DNA of 64,000 nt, taken from Novosphingobium ovatum. GTDB taxonomy: Bacteria; Pseudomonadota; Alphaproteobacteria; Sphingomonadales; Sphingomonadaceae. The stretch spans positions 62,001 through 126,000 of the forward strand of contig NZ_JAAAPO010000007.1 of NCBI RefSeq assembly GCF_009909235.1, in the 5' to 3' direction. Shown piece by piece: positions 51,839 to 61,800 of the stretch; positions within the stretch are counted from its first letter, which is position 1, and every line of letters starts with the position of its first letter. The notes below the pieces were generated by a model. The model saw only the letters and a program-made list of their open reading frames with translations. It had not been told where the DNA came from and did not search any database. Both the position numbers and the translations under genes were made by a program.

Positions 51839-52176
51839 GACAATTCGTATCCTATGGGCCGATCCGAAAAATGACAGGCCATCCCACACCCCGCCGGGGC
51901 GTATGCCTGCCATGCGTATTGCACAGCTAATACAGCCACGCAACAATGCGCCCGCTTCTAGGCCAAGCCACCCCCCAAAGCCAAGCGCTTTACGTGCCAA
52001 AAGCGCCGCAGATGGGGCAAAAATGCGCTGCTCGTCTTTCGGACAGGTCCATTGCGCTTTGACCTGTGCGGCAAAACGCGCCTATGGGGCGCCATCCGCA
52101 TGACAAACAGCCCCGCCCGCGTGCCCGCACACACACCCGCGCGCGTTGGCCGGGCCGCCTGACAGGAGCCTGAAGC
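51839..52176. promoter_or_regulatory. Divergent intergenic region pcm-tolC / fumarase
   Basis: A 338-base non-coding region that must carry the promoters for pcm-tolC (minus) and fumarase (plus). CAGGAG precedes the fumarase ATG. I see no clear hexamers, terminator or RNA gene. Confidence 0.45.
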
Positions 52177-53697
52177 ATGGCCGATATGGTGACCATCCGC
52201 GAGGATGACCTGATCGAAAGCGTCGCCGACGCGTTGCAATACATCAGCTATTACCACCCGATGGATTACATCCGCGCGCTGGGCGATGCCTATGAGGCCG
52301 AAGCCGGCCCCGCCGCCAAGGACGCCATCGCCCAGATCCTGACCAACAGCCGCATGTGCGCCGAGGGCCACCGTCCGATCTGTCAGGACACCGGCATCGT
52401 CAATGTCTTCATCAAATGGGGCCAGAACTGCCGTCTGGACTCGGACCAGTCGTTGCAGGCGGTGGTGGATGAAGGCGTGCGCCGCGCCTATAACCACCCC
52501 GACAACAAGCTGCGCGCCAGCGTGCTGGCCGATCCGGCCTTCACCCGCCGCAACACCCGCGACAACACGCCCTGCGTCCTGCATGTCGAGATGGTGCCCG
52601 GTTCCAAGATCCATGTCGACGTGGCGGCCAAGGGCGGCGGGTCCGAGAACAAGTCCAAGTTCAAGATGATGAATCCCAGCGATTCCATCGTCGACTGGGT
52701 GATCGAGATGCTGCCCCAGATGGGCGCTGGCTGGTGCCCGCCGGGCATGCTGGGCATCGGCATTGGCGGCACGGCGGAACATTGCGTCCTGCTGGCCAAA
52801 AAGGCGCTGATGGAACAGATCGACATGGCCCAGCTGAAACAGCGCGGCCCTCAGAACGATCTGGAAGCGCTGCGCATCGAGATCTTTGACAAGGTCAACG
52901 CGCTGGGTATTGGCGCGCAGGGTCTGGGCGGTCTGGCGACCATTCTGGACGTCAAGATTCTGGACGCGCCCTGCCATGCCGCGTCCAAGCCGGTGGCGAT
53001 GATCCCCAATTGCGCCGCCACGCGCCACGCGCATTTCTCGCTGGACGGCAGCGGCCCGTCGTTCCTCGAAACGCCCAAGCTGGACGAATGGCCCAAGGTC
53101 CACTGGGCGCCTGACGCTGCGGCCAAGAAGGTCAATCTGGACACGCTGACCGCGCAGGAAGTGCAGAGCTGGAAGCAGGGCGACCGCCTGTTGCTGAACG
53201 GCAAGATGCTGACCGGCCGTGATGCCGCGCACAAGCGGATCAAGGACATGCTGGCCAAGGGTGAGGAACTGCCCGTCGATTTCGCTGGCCGCGTGATCTA
53301 TTACGTTGGCCCGGTGGACCCGGTGGGCGAAGAAGTCGTCGGTCCGGCTGGTCCGACCACGGCCACGCGCATGGACAGCTTCTCGGACCTGATGCTCGAC
53401 CTTGGCCTGCTGGCCAGCGTGGGCAAGGCCGAGCGCGGCCCCAAGGCCACGCAATCAATCGCCAACCACAAGAGCGCCTATCTGATGGCCGTTGGTGGCG
53501 CCGCCTATCTGGTGGCCCGCGCGATCAAGGAAGCCAAGGTCGTGGGCTTTGCCGATCTGGGCATGGAAGCGATCTATGAATTCACGGTCGAGGACATGCC
53601 CGTGACCGTGGCCGTCGATTCCGAAGGCAAGAACGTCCACCAGCTGGCTCCGCTGGCCTGGAAGGACAAGATCGCCAAGGAAGGCCTGCTGGGCTGA
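52177..53697 (+). CDS. Class I fumarate hydratase (iron-sulfur)
   Basis: Interconverts fumarate and malate in the TCA cycle; the oxygen-sensitive [4Fe-4S] type. The 506 residues have the N-terminal alpha domain with the cluster cysteine in HRPICQDTGIV, DNTPCVLHVEMVPGS, MLGIGIGGTAEHCVLLAKKAL and the C-terminal beta domain with GRVIYYVGPVDPVGEEVVGPAGPTTA. Start ATG at 52177 behind CAGGAG. A class II fumarase may exist elsewhere in the genome. Confidence 0.95.
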   Translation: MADMVTIREDDLIESVADALQYISYYHPMDYIRALGDAYEAEAGPAAKDAIAQILTNSRMCAEGHRPICQDTGIVNVFIKWGQNCRLDSDQSLQAVVDEGVRRAYNHPDNKLRASVLADPAFTRRNTRDNTPCVLHVEMVPGSKIHVDVAAKGGGSENKSKFKMMNPSDSIVDWVIEMLPQMGAGWCPPGMLGIGIGGTAEHCVLLAKKALMEQIDMAQLKQRGPQNDLEALRIEIFDKVNALGIGAQGLGGLATILDVKILDAPCHAASKPVAMIPNCAATRHAHFSLDGSGPSFLETPKLDEWPKVHWAPDAAAKKVNLDTLTAQEVQSWKQGDRLLLNGKMLTGRDAAHKRIKDMLAKGEELPVDFAGRVIYYVGPVDPVGEEVVGPAGPTTATRMDSFSDLMLDLGLLASVGKAERGPKATQSIANHKSAYLMAVGGAAYLVARAIKEAKVVGFADLGMEAIYEFTVEDMPVTVAVDSEGKNVHQLAPLAWKDKIAKEGLLG

Positions 53698-53704
53698 CCT
53701 GACG

Positions 53705-54094
53705 ATGGTCCGGGCGGGGCTGGCCTATGCCGCACGCATTCTGGCGCTGGGATTTGCGCTGGGCGTGGTGCGGACGGTGTGGCTGGCCCCCCGGATCGGC
53801 CCGGTGGCGGCGGTGGCGTGCGAATTGCCGCTGATGCTGGGTGCCAGCGTGTGGACCGCCCGCGCGCTGATGGCCCGTTATGCCGTCACCCATGGCGCGC
53901 GCGCGCTGGGCATGGGGGCGGTGGGGCTGGCGCTGTTGCTGCTGGCCGAATGGGGGATGGCGGTTACGCTGGCGGGGCAAAGCACCGCGCAATGGCTGGC
54001 CGCGATGCGCACGCCCGCTGGCGCGCTGGGCTTGGCCGGGCAGGGGCTGTTTGGCCTGATCCCGGCAATTTTGTGCCGCCGCTCTGCCACATAG
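53705..54094 (+). CDS. Small polytopic membrane protein, unknown
   Basis: A 129-residue protein with about three to four hydrophobic segments, starting MVRAGLAYAARILALGFALG and ending LGLAGQGLFGLIPAILCRR. I do not recognise a family. The ATG is seven bases after the fumarase stop, so it may be expressed with it. Confidence 0.65.
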   Translation: MVRAGLAYAARILALGFALGVVRTVWLAPRIGPVAAVACELPLMLGASVWTARALMARYAVTHGARALGMGAVGLALLLLAEWGMAVTLAGQSTAQWLAAMRTPAGALGLAGQGLFGLIPAILCRRSAT

Positions 54095-54164
54095 ATTCCC
54101 GTAAATGCACCCCGGACAAAACAGCCCGGTGACAGACTGATCTGCTTGGCCCTAAGGTAGGGCG

Positions 54165-54431
54165 ATGGAACTGGCGGTTGTCTTTGCCTTGGGCGTGGTG
54201 AATTTTGCCATGCATGTCGCGGTGTTGCACCACCGGCGCATCTGGACGCCCGGCGCCACCATGGCCGATCAGCCGGTGGCGGTGTGGTTCAGTCTGGGGA
54301 TCGAATACGCCTTGTTGTTCGCCAGCCTGTTGATGGTGGCCCATGGTAGCGAGAGTTGGGCGTGGGGCTATGGGCTGTATACCGTGGCCAATGGCGCGGG
54401 GGCGTGGTTCCTGCTGGGCCGGATAGGCTGA
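54165..54431 (+). CDS. Small membrane protein, unknown
   Basis: An 88-residue protein with two to three hydrophobic helices (LAVVFALGVVNFAMHVAVL; WFSLGIEYALLFASLLMVA; GLYTVANGAGAWFLLG). No family recognised. The next gene starts 57 bases later. Likely real because it fills the gap between two plus-strand genes with typical codon use. Confidence 0.6.
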   Translation: MELAVVFALGVVNFAMHVAVLHHRRIWTPGATMADQPVAVWFSLGIEYALLFASLLMVAHGSESWAWGYGLYTVANGAGAWFLLGRIG

Positions 54432-54488
54432 TTGGGGCATGGCCATTTGGGGCTTGGCGGCGCGCGCGCGATCTGCTTGACGGGGGGC

Positions 54489-55235
54489 ATGCCCCATACG
54501 ATCACCACCTTGTTCCATATCTCTGACCTGCATTTCGGCGCAGAGGACCGCGCCGCGCTGCGCTGGTTCATGCAATGCGTGGCCGATGTGCGCCCGACCG
54601 CTGTGGTGTGTACCGGCGATCTGACGATGCGCGGGACAACGCGCGAATTCGCCGCCGCCGAGGAATGGCTGCGCGGACTGGATGTGCCGGTGCATGTTGA
54701 ACCGGGCAACCACGACATGCCCTATTACTGGGAAATGGTGGAGCGGTTGCGCCGCCCGTTTGACCGTTATCGCGCGATGCGGGCGCGGGTGCAGGGCGAT
54801 GTGCCGGGCGGGCGGGTGCGGCTGGTCTCGCTGCCCACGGTCACGCCCGCGCAATGGCGGCTGAACTGGTCAAAGGGGCATGTGCGGCGATCCGCGTTGG
54901 CCGGGGCGCTGGCGGATCTGGCCCGCGCCGATCACGCGCAATTGCGGCTGGTGGCGTGCCATCACCCGCTGATCCACGCCCGGCGCGACGGGGCCGGCTC
55001 CACCACGCGCGGCTGGCACGCGGTGGTACAATTGGCGCAGGCCGGGGCCGATGTTGTGCTCTCGGGCCATGTGCATGACCCGTTCGACCGGATGGTACAG
55101 GTGGGTGGCCGCTCGATCCGCATGGTGGGGGCGGGCACGCTGTCCGAACGGCTGCGCAAGACGCCCCCCGGTTTCAACCGGCTGGATTGGTCATTGAACG
55201 AAGGCCTGCGGGTAACGCCGCAGGTGATGGGCTAA
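54489..55235 (+). CDS. Calcineurin-like metallophosphoesterase
   Basis: A 248-residue phosphoesterase with all metal-binding motifs: [34 protein letters not shown] and SGHVHDPFD. Similar to cyclic-nucleotide or phospholipid-type phosphoesterases (CpdA-like); substrate unknown. ATG at 54489 is preceded by GGGGGG. It ends in convergent overlap with mnmA: the two stop codons share the bases at 55233-55234. Confidence 0.85.
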   Translation: MPHTITTLFHISDLHFGAEDRAALRWFMQCVADVRPTAVVCTGDLTMRGTTREFAAAEEWLRGLDVPVHVEPGNHDMPYYWEMVERLRRPFDRYRAMRARVQGDVPGGRVRLVSLPTVTPAQWRLNWSKGHVRRSALAGALADLARADHAQLRLVACHHPLIHARRDGAGSTTRGWHAVVQLAQAGADVVLSGHVHDPFDRMVQVGGRSIRMVGAGTLSERLRKTPPGFNRLDWSLNEGLRVTPQVMG

Positions 55236-56440
55236 ACCGCCGCCTTTTCCGTCGAATCGATCCAGCCGCCGCCGATCACCCGGTCCCCGGCATAGATCAC
55301 CGCCGCCTGCCCCGGCGCCACGCCATATTCGGGCGCGGCGAATCGGATCGTGGCGGGCGCGCCATCGCCAAAATCACCCTCCAGCGTGATCGGCACAGGC
55401 TTGGCCAAAGATCGCACCTTGGCCGTCAGGGGCACATCGGCGGGCAGGGGGCCGATGCGGTTGGTTTCGGTGATATGCGCGGCCGAGACCGCCAGCATCG
55501 CGCGTGGCCCCACCAGCACCGCGCCGCGCGCCGCGTCGATCCCCACAACATACAATGGCTCGGCCAGGCCGCCGATTTCCAAGCCCCGCCGTTGCCCCAC
55601 CGTATAGTGGATGATCCCCCGGTGGCGGCCCAGCACATTGCCGGTTTGCGCATGGAGGATGTCGCCCGCATCGTCGGCCTGTGGGTGAATGCGGCGCACG
55701 ACGCTGGCATAATCGCCATCGGGGACGAAACAGATGTCCTGCGAATCGGGCTTTGCCGCGACCTTCAGCCCGAAATGTTCGGCCAATGCGCGCACCACCG
55801 GCTTTTCCATGCCGCCCAGGGGAAAGCGCAGGTAGTCCAGCTGCGCCTCGGTCGTGCCATAGAGGAAATAGGATTGATCGCGCGCGGGATCGATGGCGCG
55901 GTGCAGTTCGGGGCCATGCTGCCCCATGATTCGCCGCACATAATGGCCCGTGGCCAGACAATCGGCCCCCAGATCGCGCGCCATCGTCAACAGGTCGACG
56001 AATTTGGGCCCCATGTTGCAACGGATGCAGGGGATCGGCGTGCGTCCGGCCATATATTCGTCGGCAAAAGTTTCGACCACGCTTTCCCGGAACGATGTCT
56101 CATGGTCGAACACATAATGGGCAATGCCCAGCCGGTCGGCCACGGCGCGCGCGTCGCGGATGTCATCGCCGGCACAGCAGGCGCCCTTGCGCTTTACCGC
56201 TTCGCCGTGGTCATACAATTGCAGGGTGATGCCGATGACTTCGGCCCCCGAATGCGCGGCCAGCGCCGCCACCACCGAGGAATCGACTCCACCTGACATC
56301 GCCACGACGATTCGCCGTGCGGACAGGGATTCGCTCGCGCTGCCCGGTGCCGTTCCGGTTAACTGAAACAGCGCGCCCGCATTGCGCAATGCAAAGTCGG
56401 CATCGGATGCGAGCGTAAAGATTTGTGCGTTGGCGGACAT
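55232..56440 (-). CDS. mnmA: tRNA-specific 2-thiouridylase MnmA
   Basis: Makes 2-thiouridine at tRNA U34, the same base modified by MnmE/MnmG. The 402 residues show the PP-loop [14 protein letters not shown], the first catalytic cysteine in [11 protein letters not shown] and the second in [25 protein letters not shown] marks the beta-barrel domains. The N-terminus carries an extra ~40 residues before the PP-loop; ATG at 56440 is used, and 56476 is alternative. Confidence 0.95.
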   Translation of the reverse strand: MSANAQIFTLASDADFALRNAGALFQLTGTAPGSASESLSARRIVVAMSGGVDSSVVAALAAHSGAEVIGITLQLYDHGEAVKRKGACCAGDDIRDARAVADRLGIAHYVFDHETSFRESVVETFADEYMAGRTPIPCIRCNMGPKFVDLLTMARDLGADCLATGHYVRRIMGQHGPELHRAIDPARDQSYFLYGTTEAQLDYLRFPLGGMEKPVVRALAEHFGLKVAAKPDSQDICFVPDGDYASVVRRIHPQADDAGDILHAQTGNVLGRHRGIIHYTVGQRRGLEIGGLAEPLYVVGIDAARGAVLVGPRAMLAVSAAHITETNRIGPLPADVPLTAKVRSLAKPVPITLEGDFGDGAPATIRFAAPEYGVAPGQAAVIYAGDRVIGGGWIDSTEKAAV

Positions 56441-56593
56441 GGCCGCGCCCATACACGATGTGGGCGCAACCGCCAAATTCTGCCGTTCAGGGCAAGGAAT
56501 TGCCGCAGGGGCAACCTTTTGCCGGGATTAAACATCCTCACCAATGCCTGAATCCGGTTTTTACCGGGCCTTGACCATGGGGGGTGTATCCCT

Positions 56594-56989
56594 GTGGCAA
56601 TGGAACTGAGATTTGAAAGCGATCTGTGGTTGCGCCACACCAGTGGAGCCAAACCCGACAAGCCCGCCCGGCCGGAATGGCACGAGCTGGCGATGCGGTT
56701 GGCTGCGGCCCATGCCTTTCACCGTTCGGTCAGCCGGGGCGACGTTGCCACGGGGAATACGGGCGGCAGTTTCCATCCTGACGCGGCGCGCGTGATGGCC
56801 GGATTTGCTGTGGGGGATACCCTGTCGCAGGCCCCGTCCGCCGCCGTTTCGGGCGTGTCCGCACAATCGCCAGAGGATCAAATGTCACCAGCCATTAACC
56901 CTATACTTTTAGGCGATAGCAAAGACACATCTGGCACTGATTTGCGTGTTGCCGGCGCCTTTCCGTCCGGCGATCGAGGGTTGAAATGA
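56594..56989 (+). CDS. Hypothetical protein upstream of and overlapping sciP
   Basis: A 131-residue protein that I do not recognise. The first ~55 residues look folded (LRFESDLWLRHTSGAKPDKP; AMRLAAAHAFHRSVSRG); the rest is low-complexity Ser/Ala/Gly/Asp-rich. A GTG at 56594 lies nine bases after a GGGGG run; an ATG at 56600 is also possible. The stop overlaps the sciP ATG by four bases (ATGA), suggesting translational coupling and that the gene is real. Confidence 0.55.
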   Translation: MAMELRFESDLWLRHTSGAKPDKPARPEWHELAMRLAAAHAFHRSVSRGDVATGNTGGSFHPDAARVMAGFAVGDTLSQAPSAAVSGVSAQSPEDQMSPAINPILLGDSKDTSGTDLRVAGAFPSGDRGLK

Positions 56990-57285
56990 TCGAGAACCAG
57001 AAAATCAGGCCAGCCATGGTCATCGGGCCGCTGGGTGAACCGCTGACGCTGGACTCGCTGCCGCCGCCGAACACCACCCGCTGGGTCGTGCGACGCAAGG
57101 CAGAGGTGGTCGCTGCCGTCAACGGTGGGCTGCTGACGATCGAGGAGGTGTGCGAACGCTACAACCTCACGCTCGAAGAGTTCGCCTCGTGGCAGCGCGC
57201 GGTCGACCGGTCGGGGATGCAGGGCCTGCGCGTGACGCGCATCCAGCATTACCGCGATCTGTACGAGCGCCAGCTGAAATACTGA
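56986..57285 (+). CDS. sciP: CtrA inhibitor SciP (DUF1153 family)
   Basis: A 99-residue SciP-type protein; in Caulobacter it binds CtrA at its target promoters and blocks activation in early cell cycle. The sequence LGEPLTLDSLPPPNTTRWV is highly typical, followed by the helix-turn-helix-like RRKAEVVAAVNGGLLTIEEVCERYNLTLEEF. ATG at 56986 overlaps the upstream gene. A strong terminator follows at 57361-57409. Confidence 0.93.
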   Translation: MIENQKIRPAMVIGPLGEPLTLDSLPPPNTTRWVVRRKAEVVAAVNGGLLTIEEVCERYNLTLEEFASWQRAVDRSGMQGLRVTRIQHYRDLYERQLKY

Positions 57286-57360
57286 GCGATCAGGGCCGGG
57301 GCGTTGTGAACAGCGCGCCCCCGGTCTGCCGCCCGCAGAGCGGCACGCCGGCACACGGCG

Positions 57361-57409
57361 AAAAAAAGGGGGTGTGGTGACGCGATCTGTCACCACGCCC
57401 CCTTTTTTC
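57361..57409 (+). terminator. Rho-independent terminator after sciP
   Basis: A long stem AAGGGGGTGTGGTGAC with GTCACCACGCCCCCTT (one GU wobble), seven-base loop, and T-rich end; A-run on the left arm could allow bidirectional use. Confidence 0.85.
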
Positions 57410-57412
57410 TGG

Positions 57413-57436
57413 CCCATGGATACGCCCATGGATACG
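57413..57436. repeat. Tandem 12-base duplication
   Basis: CCCATGGATACG occurs twice in immediate tandem (57413-57424, 57425-57436), just after the sciP terminator. Non-coding; origin unknown, possibly slippage. Confidence 0.8.
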
Positions 57437-57478
57437 AATGCGCGGCGCCAGACCCCTTTGCCCCCCTGACACTGTAAA

Positions 57479-57491
57479 GCAAAGCGTTTGC
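57479..57491. promoter_or_regulatory. Palindrome upstream of RND operon (candidate operator)
   Basis: GCAAA-GCG-TTTGC, inverted repeat resembling LacI/TetR-type operators, 209 bases before the adaptor gene start. Regulator unknown; none is adjacent. Confidence 0.35.
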
Positions 57492-57699
57492 ATGGGCTTC
57501 GCGTGACGTCTATGCCCAAAGGGCTATGCCTTGCGGTGGCTCTGCCTCTTGCCGCAGGTGCTATACATGGGTAATACGGCAGCGCCGCGCCATGTCTGGG
57601 CGCGCTGACGGCGGTCGGGACGGGGACCGCCGGCTTAGTCGAACGCGAAACGATGCAAAGGCGACGGATGGCCCTGATCCGATCGCGGGGGATGAGAGT

Positions 57700-58839
57700 A
57701 TGACCGGCCAAGACACCTATGCCGATGACGCGCCAAAGCCTTTTCCGGTGCGCAACACGCTGTTGGGCGTGGGCGGCGCGCTGGCGCTGATCGGTATCTG
57801 GTATGGTCTGCACCACAAGCCGGCGGACGCGACCAAGGGCGTCAACCAGGCGCCTTTGGTGACCGTGGCCATCCCCGGCAAGACGCAGATCACCGGCACC
57901 ATCAGCGTTACCGGCAGCATCGCGGCGCGCCATGACATGCCGGTTGGCTCGGTGGGTGAGGGCGGGACGATCCAGTCCGTGCTGGTCAACGCCGGGCAAT
58001 GGGTCAAGCGCGGGCAGTTGCTGGCCGTCATCGATCGTTCGGTGCAGTTGCAGCAACTGGCCAACCAGCAGGCCAATGTGCGCGTGGCGCAGGCCGATGC
58101 CCGTTTGGCGCAGGCCAATCTGGACCGCGCGTTGAAACTGGTGGGTGGCGGGTTCATTTCCAATGCCGATGTTGATCGCCTGACCGCGACGCGCGATGCG
58201 GCCAATGCCCGTGTGGCGGTGGCGCAGGCCTTGCTGGGCGAAACGCGGGCCAAGATCCGCCGGCTGGATATCGTGGCGCCTGCCGATGGCCTGTTGCTGG
58301 ACCGCTCGGTCGAGCCGGGCCAGATCGTCGGTCCGTCCAGCGGCGCGCTGTTCCGCGTGGCAGAGGCCGGGCAGATGGAGCTGAAGGCCAAGCTGTCCGA
58401 AACCGATCTGGCGCAATTGCACGTCGGGCAAAAGGTCAAGGTGACGCCGGTGGGCAGCGCCACCAGCTATACCGGCGAGATCTGGCAGGTATCGCCGATC
58501 ATCGATCCGGCCTCGCGTCAGGGCATGGCGCGCATTTCGCTGGCCTATGCGCCTGATCTGCGCCCCGGCGGCTTTGCCAGCGCCGAGATCCAGAGCGGCA
58601 TGATTTCCGCGCCCTTGCTGCCCGAATCGGCGCTGCAGGCCGATGCGCAGGGGTCCTATGTCTATATCGTCGGGCCGGGCAACAAGGCGCAGCGCCGCCG
58701 GGTGAAACTGGCGATGGTCACCGGCAAGGGTGTGGCGATCGCTTCGGGCCTGTCGGGCAATGAGCGGGTGGTGCTGCGCGCCGGCGCGTTCCTGTCCGAA
58801 GGCGAAACCGTCGATCCCCGCATTGAACGCGGCCAGTAA
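57700..58839 (+). CDS. RND efflux periplasmic adaptor (membrane fusion protein)
   Basis: A 379-residue HlyD/AcrA-type adaptor. N-terminal membrane anchor (LLGVGGALALIGIWYGL), lipoyl half-motifs around GGTIQSVLVNAGQWVKRGQLLAVID, a helical hairpin with ARLAQANLDRALKLVGGGFIS, and the beta-barrel and MP domains after. No lipobox cysteine. ATG at 57700 gives the proper anchor; the frame upstream lies in the intergenic region. The transporter gene follows 20 bases later. Confidence 0.9.
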   Translation: MTGQDTYADDAPKPFPVRNTLLGVGGALALIGIWYGLHHKPADATKGVNQAPLVTVAIPGKTQITGTISVTGSIAARHDMPVGSVGEGGTIQSVLVNAGQWVKRGQLLAVIDRSVQLQQLANQQANVRVAQADARLAQANLDRALKLVGGGFISNADVDRLTATRDAANARVAVAQALLGETRAKIRRLDIVAPADGLLLDRSVEPGQIVGPSSGALFRVAEAGQMELKAKLSETDLAQLHVGQKVKVTPVGSATSYTGEIWQVSPIIDPASRQGMARISLAYAPDLRPGGFASAEIQSGMISAPLLPESALQADAQGSYVYIVGPGNKAQRRRVKLAMVTGKGVAIASGLSGNERVVLRAGAFLSEGETVDPRIERGQ

Positions 58840-58859
58840 GCGTAAAGGCGGCACAGCAC

Positions 58860-61800
58860 ATGGATTTTCGCAATCTTTCGGCATGGTCGATCCGCAACCC
58901 GGTGGTGCCGATCGTGCTATTCGTGGCGCTGATGCTGCTGGGCATGGTCAGCTTTTCCCGCATGGAGGTGCAGGACCAGCCCGACATTGAATTCCCGATG
59001 GTGATCGTCTCGATCAGCCAACCGGGCGCCGCCCCGACCGAGATCGAAACCCAGATCACCCAGCGCGTCGAGGCGGCGGTGCGGACGATTTCGGGCGTGT
59101 CATCGATCAGTTCGACCGCGTCCGAAGGCAACAGCCAGACCATCGTCGAGTTCCAGCTGGGCGAGGACATCAACGCGGCCGTCAACGAGGTCAAGAACGC
59201 CGTCGATCAGGCGCGCGGCAACCTGCCCGATGGCATCCTGGAGCCGCAGGTGTTCAAGGTGAACACCTCGTCCGAACCGATCGCCTATTTCGCGGTCAAT
59301 GCCAGCGACATGACGATGGAGCAGCTGAGCTGGTTTGTCGATGACACCGTCGCGCGCAACATCCTGAACATTGATGGCGTGGCCAGCGTCAATCGCGGCG
59401 GCGGGGTCAGCCGCGAGATTCTGGTGACGCTGGACCCGGCGCGGATGCAGGCCTTTGGCGTGACCGCGCCGCAGGTCAATCAGGCGCTGCGGGCGCTTAA
59501 CACCAATGCGGCCGGTGGCCGCGCCGAAATCGGCGGGACGCGGCAATCTTTGCGCGTGCTGGGCAATGCCAGCAGCGCGTTTGAACTGTCGCAGACCGAA
59601 ATTTCGCTGGGCAACCGCGCGATCAAGCTGGCCGATATCGCCACGGTCAAGGACTCCTATGGCGAGGTCACCTCGCTGGGCAAGATCGACGGGCGTCAGG
59701 TGGTGACCTTTGGCATCAGCCGCGCGCGCGGGGCCTCGGACGTGAGCGTTTATGACGGCGTTCAGGCCGAGCTGAAGCGGCTGGAGGCGGCCCATCCGGA
59801 GGTGCATTTCACCGAATTGTTCACCTCGGTCACCTATACCAAGAAGCAATATGAAAGCTCGATCAGCTCGATGGTCGAGGGCGCGATCCTGGCGGTCGTG
59901 GTGGTGTTCTTCTTCCTGCGCGACTGGCGCGCGACGATTGTTTCGGCGATTGCCATCCCGCTTTCGGCCATCCCCACCTTCTGGTGCATGTCGGCATGGT
60001 TCGGCTTTACGCTCAACACCATGTCGCTGCTGGCGCTGGGCTTGGTGGCGGGTGTGCTGGTCGATGACGCCATCGTCGAGATCGAGAATATCGTGCGCCA
60101 TATGCGCATGGGCAAAACCGCCTATCAGGCCGCCATCGACGCGGCCGACGAGATCGGGCTGGCGGTGGTGGCGACCACCTGCTCGATCGCGGCGGTGTTT
60201 TTGCCGGTCGGGCTGATGCCGGGCGTGGCGGGCGCGTTTTTCAAGAATTTCGGCCTGACGGTGGTTGTCTCGGTGCTGATGAGCTTGGCCGTGGCGCGCA
60301 TGATCACGCCGATGGTCGCGGCCTATTTCCTCAAATCGCACGGGTCGGCCGAACATGGCGGCGGGCGGATGATGGATGTCTATCTGCGCGTGTTGCACTG
60401 GTCGCTGGACGTGTCGGGCGCGCGGGCGTGGCGGGCGCGGGTGCTGGCGGAAAAGGGGCGGCTGAGCTGGTGGGACCGCCTTTTGGCCCGCCTGCGTGAC
60501 CATCGCGTGTGGATGATCGGCGTGGCGGCTGGCTCTTTTGCGCTGACGATCGTGCTGTTTGCCATGATGCCGTCGAACATGTTCCCCGATCAAAACGCCA
60601 ATTTCAGCCAGGTGCGCGTGGAAATGGTGCCCGGCACCACGATCGAGCAGACCGCTATCGTCACCAACAAGGTGCGCCATCTGGTCATGTCCGTGCCCGA
60701 GGTGGACAAGGTGCTGGAACGCATCAACGAAGGCAACGGCCGCGTGATGATCATGTTCAAGAAGGACCGCAAGCGCACCAGCACCGCGATCGAGCGTGAC
60801 ATTACCGCTTTGCTGCAACAGGTGCCCGATGCGCGGCTGACGATTCAGGCGGCAGGTCCCGGGCGCGGTTCCAGCACCGGTCGCGGGATCGAGGTAATGC
60901 TGTCCAGCTCTGATCCGGTGGCGCTGGACCGCGCGGCCTCTGATCTGGTCGAGCAGATGAAGACCCTGCCCGAAGTGGTCGCGCCGCGCATCAGCGGTGA
61001 CCTGCGCCGGCCCGAGGTGGTGATCACCCCGCGCATGGATCTGGCCGCCAGTCTGGGGGTGACGACCACGTCGCTGTCGCAGGCGATTCGCATCGCCACC
61101 ATGGGCGAGATCGACCAGAACGCCGCCAAGTTCAGCCTGAGCGACCGTCAGGTGCCGATCCGCGTCCGTTTCCCGGTCGAGGCGCGCCGCGACTTGAGCA
61201 ATCTGGCCAATCTGCCGGTGCCGATTGCCAGCGGCGGCTCGGTCCCGCTCTCGCGCGTGGCCGATATCAGCTTTGGCTCCGGGCCCAGCTCGATCCAGCG
61301 GTACAATCAGGAACGCCGCGTGTTCATCGGCGCCGATCTGGCGCGCGGTGTGGTCAAAAGCGATGCCGACACCAAGATCAACAACCTGCCCATCATGAAG
61401 AATTTGCCCGCCGGCGTGTCGCGCACCGCCTTTGGCGAGGGCAAGTGGCAGCAGGAGATGATCACCAATCTGGCCTTTGCGGTGCCTGCCGGTATCGGTC
61501 TGGTGTTTGCGGTGCTGGTGCTGCTCTATCACCGCGTTGTCTCGCCGCTGGTCAACATGGGCTCGCTGTTTCTGGCGCCCCTGGGCGGCTTGCTGGCGCT
61601 GTTGATCACCGGGCAGAACATCTCGATGGCGGTCTATATCGGCACGCTGATGCTGTTTGGCATCGTGGCCAAAAACTCGATCCTGCTGATAGATTTCGCC
61701 ATCGAGGAAATGAGCCGGGGTGTCGCCAAATTCGAGGCGATCATCGAGGCCGGGCACAAACGCGCTCAGCCGATCGTGATGACCACGGTGGCGATGACGG

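Larger units (their letters stand above)
57286..57699 (+). promoter_or_regulatory. sciP-RND operon intergenic region
   Basis: A 414-base non-coding stretch. It holds the sciP terminator (57361-57409), an exact 12-base tandem duplication (57413-57436) and a palindrome GCAAA-GCG-TTTGC (57479-57491). The rest must carry the promoter of the RND efflux operon. No coding region was recognised. Confidence 0.5.

Noticed and set aside
56878..58884. Long minus-strand frame across sciP and the adaptor gene
   Set aside because: Covers two well-supported plus-strand genes and a terminator; composition is that of a shadow.
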